From contig JABACO010000019.1 of NCBI GenBank assembly GCA_013339895.1, positions 6,344,768 to 6,408,767 of the forward strand: a DNA stretch of 64,000 nucleotides. The letters are read 5' to 3'. The stretch is from Ephydatia muelleri. Lineage: Eukaryota; Porifera; Demospongiae; Spongillida; Spongillidae. The notes beneath the pieces were generated by a model. It did not search any database. It saw nothing but the letters and a program-made list of their open reading frames with translations, and had not been told where the DNA came from. Shown here in pieces: positions 48,876-63,529 of the stretch (within the stretch, counting starts at the first letter, position 1; each line of letters opens with the position of its first letter). Made by a program: the position numbers and the translations under genes.

Positions 48876-51800
48876 ATAAGCCATTTAAATCCATTGCATT
48901 GCACAACTATTCTTAAAATAAGCAATGCAATGCACATCTATGCAGTGCACAACTAAGCTCATCATAAGCCATTTAATTCCAATGCATTGCACAACTATGC
49001 TTATTATAAGCCATTTAATTCTAATGCATTGCACAACTATGCTTATCATAAGCAATTCAATGCACACCTATGCTTATCATAAGCCATTGAATTTCAATGC
49101 ATTGCACAACTATGCTTATCAGAAGCAATTAAATTCCAATGCATTGCACAACCGTGCCTATAAGCCATTTAATTCCAATGCATAGCACAACTATGCTTAT
49201 CATAAACAATGCAGTGCACAACTATGTTCATCATAAGAAATTTAATTCCAATGCATGGAACAACTATGCTTATCATAACTAATTTAATTCCAAAGCATTG
49301 CTCAACTATACTTATAATAAGCAATATACTTCCAATGTATTGCACAACTGTGCTTATGATAAGCCATTTAATTCCAATGCATGGCACAACTATGCTTATC
49401 ATAAGCAATGCAATGCACACCTATGCTTATCATAAGCAATGCAGAGCACAACGATGCTTATCATAAGCAATTTAATTCCAATGCATTGCACAACTATGCT
49501 TATCACAAGGAATTTAATTCCAATGCATTGCACAACTATGCTTATCATAAGGAATTTAATACCAATGCATTGCACAACTATGCTTATCATAAGCAAATTC
49601 TAATGCATTGCTCAACTATGCTTACCATAAGCAATGCAATGCACTCCTATGCTTATCATAAGCAATGCAGTGCACAACTATGCGCATCATAAGAAAATTA
49701 ATTCCAATGCATTGCATAACTATGCTTATCATAAGCAATTCAATGCATACCTATGCTTTTCATAAGCAATGCAAAGCACAATTATGCTTATGTAAGCAAA
49801 TTAATTCTAATGCATTGCACAACTATGCTTATCATAAGCAATGCAGTGTACAACTATGTTCATCATAAGCCATTTCATTCCAATGCATTACACAACTATG
49901 CTTATCATAAGCAATGCAATGCACACCAATGTTTATCATAAGCAATGCAAAGCACAATTATGCATATGTAAGCGAATTAATTCTAATGCATTGCACAACT
50001 ATGCTTATGATAAGCAAGTTAATTCCATTTCATTGCACAACTATGCTTATCATAAGCCGTTGAAATCCAATGCAATGCATAACAATGCTTATCATAAGCC
50101 ATTTAATTCCAATGCATTGCACAACTGTGCTTATCATAGGCCATTTAATTCCATTGCATTGCACAACTATTCTTACCATAAGCAATGCAATGCACATCTA
50201 TGTAGTGCACAACTATGCTTATCATAAGCCATTTAATTCCAATGCATTGCACAACTGTGCTTATCATAAGCCATTTAATTCCAATGCATTGCACAACTGT
50301 GCTTATCATAGGCCCTTTAATTCCATTGCATTGCACAACTATTCTTACCATAAGCAATGCAATGCACACCTATATGCTTATCATAAGCCCTTTATTTCCA
50401 ATGCATTGCACAACTATGCTTATTATAAGCCATTTAATTCCAATATTGCACAACTATGCTTTTCATAAGCCATTTAATTCCAATGCATTGCATAACTGTG
50501 CTTATCATAAGCCATTTAATTCCAACGCATTGCACAATTATGCTTACCATAAGCAATGCAAAGCACACCTATGCTTATCATAAGCAATTAAATTCCAATG
50601 CATTGGACAACTATGCTTATCATAAGCAATGCAGTGCACAACTATGCTTATCATAAGGCTTTAATTCCAATCCATTGCACAATTTTGCTTATCATAAGCC
50701 ATTTAATGCCAATGCATTGCATAACTCTGCTTATCATAAGCCATTTAATTCCAACGCATTGCACAATTATGCTTACCATAAGCAATGCAAAGCACACCTA
50801 TGCTTATCATAAGCAATTAAATTCCAATGCATTGGACAATCATGCTTATCATAAGCAATGCAGTGCACAACTATGCTTATCATAAAGCCATTTCATTCCA
50901 ATCCATTGCACAATTTTGCTTATCATAAGCCATTTAATGCCAATGCATTGCACAGCTAGGCTTATCATAAGCCATTTAATTCCAATGCAATGCACAACTA
51001 TGCTTATCATAAGGAATGTAATTCCAATGCATTGCACAACTATGCTCATCATAAGCAATTTAATTCCAATGCATCGCACAACGATGCTTATATTAAGCCA
51101 TTTAATTCCAAAGCATTGCTCAACTATGCTTATGATAAGGAAATTAATTCCAATGCATGGCACAACTATGCTTATCATAAGCAAATTAATACTAACGCAT
51201 TGCACAACAATGCTAACCATAAGCAATGCAATGCACTTCTATGCTGATCATAAGCAATGCATTGCACAGCTGTGCATATCATAAGCCATTAAATTCCAAA
51301 GCATTGCACAACTATGCTTATCATAAGAAATTTAATTCAAAAGCATTACACAACTATACTTATCATAAGCAATATACTTCCAATGCATTGCACAACTGTG
51401 CTTATCATAAGCCATATAATACCTATGCATTTCACAACTATGCTTAACATAAGCAATGCAATGCACACCTATGCTTATCATAAGCAATGCAATGCACAAC
51501 TATGCTTATCAATAAATTGCATAACTATGCTTATCATAAGCCATTTAATTCCATTGCATTGCACAATCAAGCTTATCATAAACAATGCAATGCACAATGA
51601 TGCTTAACATAAGCAATTTACAATCCAATGCATTGCACAACAATGCTTATGATAAGAAAAGTAATTCCAATGCATTGCACAACTATGCTTATCATAAGCC
51701 ACATAATTCCAATGATTGTACAATTATGCTTATCATAAGCAATGCAATGCACACCTATGCTTATCATAAGCAATTAAATTCCATTGCATTGCACAACTAT

Positions 51801-52170
51801 GCTTATCACAAGCAATTTAATTCCAATGCATTGCAAAACTATGCTTATCATAAGAAATGTCATTCCAATGCATGGAACAACTATGCTTATCATAAGCAAT
51901 TTATATCCAAAGCATTACACAACTATACTTATCATAGGCAATTTAATTCCAATGCATGGCACAACTATGCTTATCATAAGCAATGCAGTGCACAACTATG
52001 CTTATAATAAGCCATTTAATTCCAATGCATGGCACAACTATGCTTATCATAAGCAAATTAATACTAACGCATTGCACAACAATGCTTACCATAAGCAATG
52101 CAATGCACTTCTATGCTGATCATAAGCAATGCATTGCACAGCTGTGCTTATCATAAGCCATTAAATTCCA

Positions 52171-53490
52171 ATGCATTGCACAACTTTGCTTATCATAAGA
52201 AATTTAATTCCAATGCATGGAACAATTATGCTTTTCATAACTAATTTAATTCCAAAGCATTGCACAACGATACTTATAATAAGCAATATACTTCCAATGT
52301 ATTGCACAACTGTGCTTATGATAAGCCATTTAATTCCAATGCATGGCACAACTATGCTTATCATAAGCAAATCAATTCTATCGCATTGCACAACTATGCT
52401 TACCATAAGCAATGCAATGCACACCTATGCATATCATAAGCAATGTAGTGAACAAACATGCTTATCATAAGCAATTAAACTCCAATGCATTGCACAACTA
52501 TGCTTATCATAAGAAATGTAATTCCAATGCATGGAACAACTATGCTTATCATAAGCAATTTATATCCAAAGCATTACACAACGATACTTATCATAGGCAA
52601 TTTAATTCCAATGCATGGCACAACTATGCTTATCATAAGCAATGCAGTGCACAACTATGCTTATAATAAGCCATTTAATTCCAATGCATGGCACAACTAT
52701 GCTTATCATAAGCAAATTAATACTAACGCATTGCACAACAATGCTTACCATAAGCAATGCAATGCACTTCTATGCTGATCATAAGCAATGCATTGCACAG
52801 CTGTGCTTATCATAAGCCATTAAATTCCAATGCATTGCACAACTTTGCTTATCATAAGAAATTTAATTCCAATGCATGGAACAATTATGCTTATCATAAC
52901 TAATTTAATTCCAAAGCATTGCACAACTATAGTTATAATAAGCAATATACTTCCAATGTATTGCACAACTGTGCTTATGATAAGCCATTTAATTCCAATG
53001 CATGGCACAACTATGCTTATCATAAGCAAATCAATTCTATCGCATTGCACAACTATGCTTACCATAAGCAATGCAATGCACACCTATGCTTATCATAAGC
53101 AATGTAGTGAACAAACATGCTTATCATAAGCAATTAAACTCCAATGCATTGCACAACTATGCTTATCATAAGCAATTTAATTCCAAAGCATTGCACAACT
53201 ATACTTGTCTTAAGCAATTTACCTCCAATGCATTGCACAACTGTGCTTATCATTTGCCATATAATACCTATGCATTTCACAACTATGCTTAACATAAGCA
53301 ATGCAATGCACACCTATGCTTATCATAAGCAATGCAATGCACACCTATGCTTATCATAAGCAATGCAATGCACAACTATGCTTATCATTAAATTGCATAA
53401 CTATGCTTATCATAAGCCATTTAATTCCAATGCATTGCACAATCATGCTTATCATAAACAATGCAATGCACAATGATGCTTAAAATAAGC
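52171..53490 (+). repeat. tandem pair of 659-bp higher-order repeats
   Basis: Matching segments begin at 52171 and 52830, 52412 and 53071, 52485 and 53144; all are spaced 659 bp. They are built from the same variants as the 1.19-kb repeat with an internal deletion. Confidence 0.8.
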
Positions 53491-56139
53491 AATTTAAAAT
53501 CCAATGCATTGCACGACAATGCTTATGATAAGAAAAGTAATTCCAATGCATTGCACAACTATGCTCATCATAAGCAACTTAATTCCAATGCATCGCACAA
53601 CGATGCTTATATAAGCAAATTAAATCTAATGCAATGCACAACTATGCTTACCATAAGGAATGCAATGCACTCCTATGCTTATCATAAGCAATGCAGTGCA
53701 CAACTGCGCTTATCATAAGCCATTTAATTCCATTGCATTGCACAACTATTCTTACCCTAAGCAATGCAATGCACATCAATGCAGTGCACAACTATGCTTA
53801 TCATAAGTCATTTAATTCCAATGCATTGCACGACTATGCTTATGATAAGCCATTTAATTCCATTGCATTGCACAACTATGCTTATGATAAGCCATTTAAT
53901 TCCAATGCTTAGCATATCTATGTTTATCATAAGCCATTTAATTCCAACGCATTGCACAATTATGCTTACCATAAGCATTGCAAGGCACACCTATGCTTAT
54001 CATAAGCAATTTATATCCAAAGCATTACACAACTATACTTATCATAGGCAATTTAATTCCAATGCATGGCACAACTATGCTTATCATAAGCAATGCAGTG
54101 CACAACTATGCTTTAAATAAGCCATTTAATTCCAATGGATGGCACAACTATGCTTATCATAAGCAAATTAATACTAACGCATTGCACAACAATGCTTACC
54201 ATAAGCAATGCAATGCACTTCTATGCTGATCATAAGCAATGCATTGCACAGCTGTGCTTATCATAAGCCATTAAATTCCAATGCATTGCACAACTTTGCT
54301 TATCATAAGAAATTTAATACCAATGCATGGAACAATTATGCTTATCATAACTAATTTAATTCCAAAGCATTAAACAACTATACTTATAATAAGCAATTAA
54401 ACTCCAATGCATTGCACAACTATGCTTATCATAAGAAATTTAATTCCAATGCATGGAACAACTATGCTTATCATAAGCAATTTAATTCCAAAGCATTACA
54501 CAACTATACTTATCATAAGCAATTTACCTCCAATGCATTGCATAACTGTGCTTATCATATGCCATATAATACCTATGCATTTCACAACTATGCTTAACAT
54601 AAGCAATGCAATGCACACCTATGCTTATCATAAGCAATGTAATGCTTATCAATAAATTGCATAACTATGCTTATCATAAGCCATTTATTTCCAATGCATT
54701 GCACAATCATGCTTATCATAAACAATGCAATGCACAATGATGCTTAACATAAGCAATTTAAAATCCAATGCATTGCACAAAAATGCTTATGATAAGAAAA
54801 GAAACCCAATGCATTGCACAACTATGCTTATGATAAGAAAATTAATTCCAATGCATGGATATAATAAGCAATTTAATTCAAATGCATTGCACAACGAAGC
54901 TTATCATAAGCCACGTAATTCCAATGCATTGTACAACTATGCTTATCATAAGCAATGCAATGCACTCCTATGCTTATCATAAGCAATGCAGTGCACAACG
55001 ATTCTTATAATAAGCAATTTAATTCCTATGCATTGCACAACTATGCTTATCATTAGAAATGTAAATACAATGCATTGCACAACTATGCTTATATAAGCAT
55101 ATTAATTCTAATGCATTGTACAACTATGCTTATGATAAGGAATTTAATTCCAATGCATTGAACAACTATGCTTATGATAAGGAATTTAATTCCAATGCAG
55201 AGCACAACCATGCTTATCATAAGGAATTTAATTCTAATGCATTGCACAACTATGCTTATTATAGGCCATTTAATTCCATTGCATTGCACAACTATTCTTA
55301 CCATAAGCAATGCAATACACACCTATGTAGTGCACAACTATGCTTATCACAAACCATTTAATTACAATGCATGGCAGAACTATGCTTACCATAAGCAAAT
55401 TAATACTATCGCATTGCACAACAATACTTACCATAAGCAATGCAATGCACTCGTATGCTTATCATAAGCAATGCATTGCACAACTGATGCATTGCACAAC
55501 TATGCTGATCATAACCCATTTAATTCCAATGCATTGCACAACAATGCTTATAATAAGCAATGCAATGCACACCTATGCTTTTAATGATGAAAGCAATCCC
55601 AATGCATTGCACAATTATACTTAACAAAAGCAACGCAATCCAAATGTATTGCATAGCTATGTTTATAATAAGCAAATTAATTCCAATGCATTGCATAACT
55701 ATGCTTATCATAAGCAATTTAATTCCAATGCATTGCACAACTATGCTTATCATAAGCAATGCAGTGCCACAACTATGCTTATCATAAGCCATTAAATTCC
55801 AATTCAATGCAACTATGCTTATCATAAGCCATTTAATTTCAATGCATTGCATAACTATGCTTATCATAAATCATTTAATTCCAATGCATTGCACAACTAT
55901 CTTTATCAGAAGCAATTCAATTCCAATGCATTGCACAACCGTGCCTATAAGCCATTTAATTCCAATGCATTGCACAACTATGCTTATCATAAGCAATTAA
56001 TTTCCAATGCATTACACAACCGTGCCTATAGCCATTTAATTCCAATGCATAGCACAACTATGCTTATCATAAGCAATGCAGTGCACAACTATGCTTATAA
56101 TAAGCAATTCAAAGCATACCTATGCTTTTCATAAGCAAT

Positions 56140-56650
56140 GCAATTAATTTGCTTACATAAGCATAATTGTGCTTTGCATTGCTTATGATAAGCATAGTTG
56201 TGCAATGCATTAGAATTAATTTGCTTACATAAGCATAATTGTGCTTTGCATTGCTTATGAAAAGCATAGGTATGCATTGAATTGCTTATGATAAGCATAC
56301 TTAGGCAATGCATTGGAATTAATTTTCTTATGATGCGCATAGTTGTGCACTGCATTGCTTATGATAAGCATATGAGTGCATTGCATTGCTTATGGTAAGC
56401 ATAGTTGAGCAATGCATTAGAATTTGCTTATGATAAGCATAGTTGTGCAATGCATTGGAATTAATTTTCTTATGATGCGCATAGTTGTGCACTGCATTGC
56501 TTATGATAAGCATAGGAGTGCATTGCATTGCTAATGGTAAGCATAGTTGAGCAATGCATTAGAGTTTGCTTATGATAAGCATAGTTGTGCAATGCATTGG
56601 AATTAAATTCCTTATTATAAGCATAGTTGTGCAATGCATTGGATAACATA
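56140..56650 (-). repeat. inverted module 4 in family B
   Basis: It has the same junctions as modules 1-3 but is shorter by several units; it begins about 8.0 kb after module 3. Confidence 0.85.
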
Positions 56651-59600
56651 AGCTATTTAAATCCATTGCATTGCACAACTATTCTTACCATAAGCAATGC
56701 AATGCACATCTATGCAGTGCACAACTAAGCTCATCATAAGCCATTTAATTCCAATGCATTGCACAACTATGCTTATTATAAGCCATTTAATTCTAATGCA
56801 TTGCACAACTATGCTTATCATAAGCAATTCAATGCACACCTATGCTTATCATAAGCCATTTAATTTCAATGCATTGCACAACTATGCTTTACAGAAGCTA
56901 TTAAATTCCAATGCATTGCACAACCGTGCCTATAAGCCATTTAATTCCAATGCATAGCACAACTATGCTTATCATAAACAATGCAGTGCACAACTATGCT
57001 CATCATAAGAAATTTAATTCCAATTCATGGAACAACTATGCTTATCATAACTAATTTAATTCCAAAGCATTGCTCAACTATACTTATAATAAGCAATATA
57101 CTTCCAATGTATTGCACAACTGTGCTTATGATAAGCCATTTAATTCCAATGCATGGCACAACTATGCTTATCATAAGCAAATCAATTCTAACGCATTGCA
57201 CAACTATGCTTACCATAAGCAATGCAATGCACTCCTATGCATATCATAAGCAATGCAGTGCACAAACATGCTTATTATAAGCAATTAAATTCCAATGCAT
57301 TGCACAACTATGCTTACCATAAGCAATGCAGTGCACAACTATGCTTATCATAAGCAATTTAATTCCAAACTATTGCAAAACTATGCTTATCATAAGCAAT
57401 TTAATTCCAATGCATTGCACAACGATGCTTATCATAAGCCACGTAATTCCAATGCATTGTACAACTATGCTTATCATAAGCAATGCAATGCACACCTATG
57501 CTTATCATAAGCAATGCAGAGCACAACGATGCTTATCATAAGCAATTTAATTCCAATGCATTGCACAACTATGCTTATCACAAGGAATTTAATTCCAATG
57601 CATTGCACAACTATGCTTATCATAAGGAATTTAATACCAATGCATTGCACAACTATGCTTATCATAAGCAAATTCTAATGCATTGCTCAACTATGCTTAC
57701 CATAAGCAATGCAATGCACTCCAATTTTTATCATAAGCAATGCAAAGCACAATTATGCATATGTAAGCGAATTAATTCTAATGCATTGCACAACTATGCT
57801 TATGATAAGCAAGTTAATTCCATTTCATTGCACAACTATGCTTATCATAAGCCGTTGAAATCCAATGCAATGCATAACAATGCTTATCATAAGCCATTTA
57901 ATTCCAATGCATTGCACAACTGTGCTTATCATAGGCCATTTAATTCCATTGCATTGCACAACTATTCTTACCATAAGCAATGCAATGCACACCTATGTAG
58001 TGCACAACTATGCTTATCATAAGCCATTTAATTCCAATGCATTGCACAACTGTGCTTATCATAAGCCATTTAATTCCAATGCATTGCACATCTGTGCTTA
58101 TCATAGGCCATTTAATTCCATTCCATTGCACAACTATTCTTACCATAAGCAATGAAAGGCACACATTCTGTAGTGCATCACTATGCTTATCATAAGCCCT
58201 TTATTTCCAATGCATTGCACAACTATGCTTATTATAAGCCATTTAATTCCAATGCATTGCATAACTGTGCTTATCATAAGCCATTTAATTCCAACGCATT
58301 GCACAATTATGCTTACCATAAGCAATGCAAAGCACACCTATGCTTAATATAAGCAATTAAATTCCAATGCATTGGACAACTATGCTTATCATAAGCAATG
58401 CAGTGCACAACTATGCTTATCATAAAGCCATTTAATTCCAATCCATTGCACAATTTTGCTTATCATAAGCCATTTAATGCCAATGCATTGCATAACTGTG
58501 CTTATCATAAGCCATATAATTCCAACGCATTGCACAATTATGCTTACCATAAGCAATGCAAACCACACCTATGCTTATCACAAGCAATTAAATTCCAATG
58601 CATTGGACAACTATGCTTATCATAAGCAATGCAGTGCACAACTATGCTTATCATAAAGCCATTTCATTCAAATCCATTGCACAATTTTGCTTATCATAAG
58701 CCATTTAATGCCAATGCATTGCACAGCTAGGCTCATCATAAGCAATTTAATTCCAATGCATCGCACAACGATGCTTATATTAAGCAATTTAATTCCAAAG
58801 CATTACAAAACTATACTTATCATAAGCAATTTACCTCCAATGCATTGCACAACTGTGCTTATCATATGCCATATAATACCTATGCATTTCACAACTATGC
58901 TTAACATAAGCAATGCAATGCACACCTATGCTTATCATAAGCAATGCAATGCACAACTATGCTTATCAATAAATTGCATAACTATGCTTATCATAAGCCA
59001 TTTAATTCCAATGCATTGCACAATCATGCTTATCATAAACAATGCAATGCACAATGATGCTTAACATAAGCAATTTAAAATCCAATGCATTGCACAACAA
59101 TGCTTGTGATAAGAAAAGTAATTCCAATGCATTGCACAACTATGCTTATGATAAGAAAATTAATTCCAATGCATGGATATCATAAGCAATTTAATTCAAA
59201 TGCATTGCACAACGAAGCTTATCATAAGCCACGTAATTCCAATGCATTATACAACTATGCTTATCATAAGCAATGCAATGCACTCCTATGCTTATCATAA
59301 GCAATGCAGTGCACAACGATTCTTATAATAAGCAATTTAATTCCTATGCATTGCACAACTATGCTTATCATTAGAAATGCAAATACAATGCATTGCACAA
59401 CTATGCTTATATAAGCATATTAATTCCAATGCAGAGCACAACCATGCTTATCATAAGGAATTTAATTCTAATGCATTGCACAACTATGCTTATTATAGGC
59501 CATTTAATTCCATTGCATTGCACAACTATTCTTACCATAAGCAATGCAATACACACCTATGTAGTGCAAAACTATGCTTATCATAAACCATTTAATTACA

Positions 59601-62600
59601 ATGCATGGCAGAACTATGCTTACCATAAGCAAATTAATACTATCGCATTGCACAACAATACTTACCATAAGCAATGCAATGCACTCGTATGCTTATCATA
59701 AGCAATGCATTGCACAACTGTGCATATCATTAGTCATTTAATTCCAATGCATTGCACAACTATGCTGATCATAAGCCATTTAATTCCAATGATTTGCACA
59801 ACTATGCTTATCATAAGCAATGCAGTGCACAACTATGCTTATCATAAGCAATGCAGTGCACAACTATGCTTATTATAAGCCATTTAATTCCAATGCATGG
59901 CACAACTATGCTTATCATAAGCAAATTAATACTAACGCATTGCACAACAATGCTTACCATAAGCAATGCAATGCACTTCTTAGCTGATCATAAGCAATGC
60001 ATTGCACAGCTGTGCTTATCATAAGCCATTAAATTCCAATGCATTGCACAACTTTGCTTATCATAAGAAATTTAATTCCAATGCATGGAACAATTATGCT
60101 TATCATAACTAATTTAATTCCAAAGCATTGCACAACTGTACTTATAATAAGCAATATACTTCCAATGTATTGCACAACTGTGCTTATGATAAGCCATTTA
60201 ATTCCAATGCATGGCACAACTATGCTTATCATAAGCAAATCAATTCTATCGCATTGCACACAACTATGCTTACCATAAGCAATGCAATGCACACCTATGC
60301 TTATCATAAGCAATGTTGTGAACAAACATGCTTATCATAAGCAATTAAACTCCAATGCATTGCACAACTATGCTTATCATAAGCAATTTAATTCCAAAGC
60401 ATTACACAACTATACTTATCATAAGCATTTTACCTCCAATGCATTGCACAACTGTGCTTCCTATGCATTTCACAACTATGCTTAACATAAGCAATGCAAT
60501 GCACACCTATGCTTATCATAAGCAATGCAATGCACAACTATGCTTATCAATAAATTGCATAACTATGCTTATCATAAGCCATTTAATTCCAATGCATTGC
60601 ACAATCATGCTTATCATAAACAATGCAATGCACAATGATGCTTAACATAAGCAATTTAAAATCCAATGCATTGCACAACAAAGCTTATGATAAGAAAAGT
60701 AATTCCAATGCATTGCACAACTATGCTTATGATAAGAAAATTAATTCCAATGCATGGAACAACTATGCTTATCATAAGCAATTTTATTCAAATGCATTGC
60801 ACAATGAAGCTTATCATAAGCCACGTAATTCCAATGCATTGTACAACTATGCTTATCATAAGCAATGCAATGCACTCCTATGCTTATCATAAGCAATGCA
60901 GTGCACAACGATTCTTATAATAAGCAATTTAATTCCTACGCATTGCACAACTATGCTTATCATTAGAAATGTAATTACAATGCATTGCACAACTATGCTT
61001 ATATAAGCAAATTAATTCTAATGCATTGCACAACTATGCTTATGATAAGGAATTTAATTCCAATGCATTGCACAACTATGCTTATGATAATGAATTTAAT
61101 TCCAATGCAGAGCACAACAATGCTTATCATAAGGAATTTAATTCTAATGCATTGCACAACTATGTTATCATAGGCCATTTAATTCCATTGCATTGCACAA
61201 CTATTCTTACCATAAGCAATGCAATACACACCTATGTAGTGCACAACTATGCTTATCATAAACCATTTAATTACAATGCATGGCAGAACTATGCTTACCA
61301 TAAGCAAATTAATACTATCGCATTGCACAACAATACTTACCATAAGCAATGCAATGCACTCGTATGCTTATCATAAGCAATGCATTGCACAACTGTGCAT
61401 ATCATTAGTCATTTAATTCCAATGCATTGCACAACTATGCTTATCATAAGCCATTTAATTCCAATGAATTGCACAACAATGCTTATCATAAGCAATGCAG
61501 TGCACAACTATGCTTATCATAAGCCATTTAATTACAATGCATTGTACAACAATGCTTATCATAAGCAAATAAGCCATTTAATATCAATGCATTGCACAAC
61601 TACGCTCATCATAAGCAATGCAGTACACAACTATGCTTATCGTAAGCATTGCAATGCACAATTATGCTTATCATTAGCAATTTAATTCCAATTAATTGCA
61701 CAACTATGCATATCATAAGGAATTTCATTCCAATGCATAGTACAACTATGCTTATCGTAGTGCAATGCACAACGATGCTTAACATATGCAATTTAAATTC
61801 CAATGCATACTAACGCATTGCACAACGAGGCTTAACATAAGCAATTTAAATTCCAATGCATACGTTATAACGCTTTGCTCAACCATGTTTACCAAAAGCA
61901 ATGCAATCCTATCCTTATCATTAGCATTGCCATACTCATCTGTGCTTATCATAAGCTTTTAAATCCAAAGCATTGCACAACTATGCTTATCATAACAAAC
62001 TTAATTCCAATGCCTGGAATAACTATGCTTAACTTAAGCAATATAATTCCAAAGCATTACACAACTATACTTATCATAAGCAATCGACTCCAAAGCATTG
62101 CACAACTGTGCTTAACGTATGCCAAATATTTCATAAGCATTGCACAACTATGCTTACCATTAGCAATGCAATGCACAACTTTGCTTATCATAAGCCATTA
62201 AATTACTATACATTGCACAACTATGCTTATCATAAATAATGCAGTGCACTACTATGCTTATCATAAGCCATTTCTTTCCAAATGCTTTGCACAACTATGC
62301 TTATCGTATGCCATTTATTTCCAATGCATTGTACAATTATGCTTATGATAAGGAAGTAATTCCAATGCATGGCACAACTATGCTTATCATAAGCAATTTA
62401 ATTCCAATGCATGGCACAACTATGCTTATCATAAGCAATGCAAAGCACAACTATGCTTATCATCTGCCATTTAATTCATATGCATTGCACAACTACGCTT
62501 AACATAATCAATGCAGTGCACAACTATGCTTATCATAAACCATTTAATTCCCATGCATGGCACACCTATGCATATCATAAGCCATTTAATTACAATGCAT

Positions 62601-63117
62601 TGCACAACTCTGCTTATGAAAAGGAATTTTATATTCATGACACAACTATGCTATCATACGCACTTTAATCACAACTATGCTAATCATAAGCAAAATAATA
62701 CTAACGCATTGCACAACTATGATTACCAAAAGAAATGCAGTTCACAACTATGCTTATCTTAAGCATTTTATTTCCAAAGAATTACACAACGAAACTTATC
62801 ATAAGCGATTTTATTCAAATGCATTGCAAAACTGTGCCTAATAATTCCTATGCATTGCACAACTAAGCTTATCTAATGCAATGCAATGCACAACTATGCT
62901 TATCATAAGCAATTTGATTCAATTAAATTGCACATTGAGTGTATAACTATGTTTATCATAAGCCATTTGATTCAATTAAATTGCACATTGAGTGTATAAC
63001 TATGTTCATCATAAGCCATTAAATTTCAATGCATTGCACAACGATGCTTATCATAAGCCATTTAATTCCAGTATATTGCACAACTATCCTTATCATAAGC
63101 AATTTAATTCCAAAGAA

Positions 63118-63420
63118 TTAAATTGCTAATGATAAGCATAATTGTGCATTGCATTGCTTATGATGAGCATAGTTGTGCACTGCATTGCTTATGATAAGCG
63201 TATTTCTGCAATGCATAGGAATTAAATGTCTTATAATAAGCACTGTTGTTCATTTCATTGCTTATGATGAGCATAGTTGTGCAATAAATTGCTTATTAAA
63301 AGCATAGTTGTGCACTGCATTACTTATGATATGTACTGCATTGCTTATGATTAGCATAGTAGTGCAATGCATTGTAATTAATTGGCTTATGATACGGATA
63401 GTTGTGCACTGCATTGCTTA
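63118..63420 (-). repeat. inverted module 5 in family B, different junctions
   Basis: Units are again in inverted orientation, but the left junction (AAAGAATTAAATTGCTAATG) and the right one (TTGCTTATCATAACAATGCA) do not match modules 1-4. The units are also more diverged. This looks like an independent inversion. Confidence 0.7.
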
Positions 63421-63529
63421 TCATAACAATGCAAAGCACAATTATGCTTATGTAAGCAAATTAATTCTAATGCATTGCACAACTATGCTATGATAAGCAA
63501 GTTAATTCCATTTCATTTCAAAACTATGC

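Larger units (their letters stand above)
40024..57270 (+). repeat. kilobase-scale segmental duplications within family B
   Basis: The segment at 40064 recurs at 48925 and 56697, that at 40348 at 49209 and 56981, and that at 47191 at 55168. Spacings fall between about 7.8 and 8.9 kb and change along the array because of internal gains and losses of units. Other long-range copies link 44992 with 60039 and 45308 with 60355 (15.05 kb apart). Confidence 0.8.
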
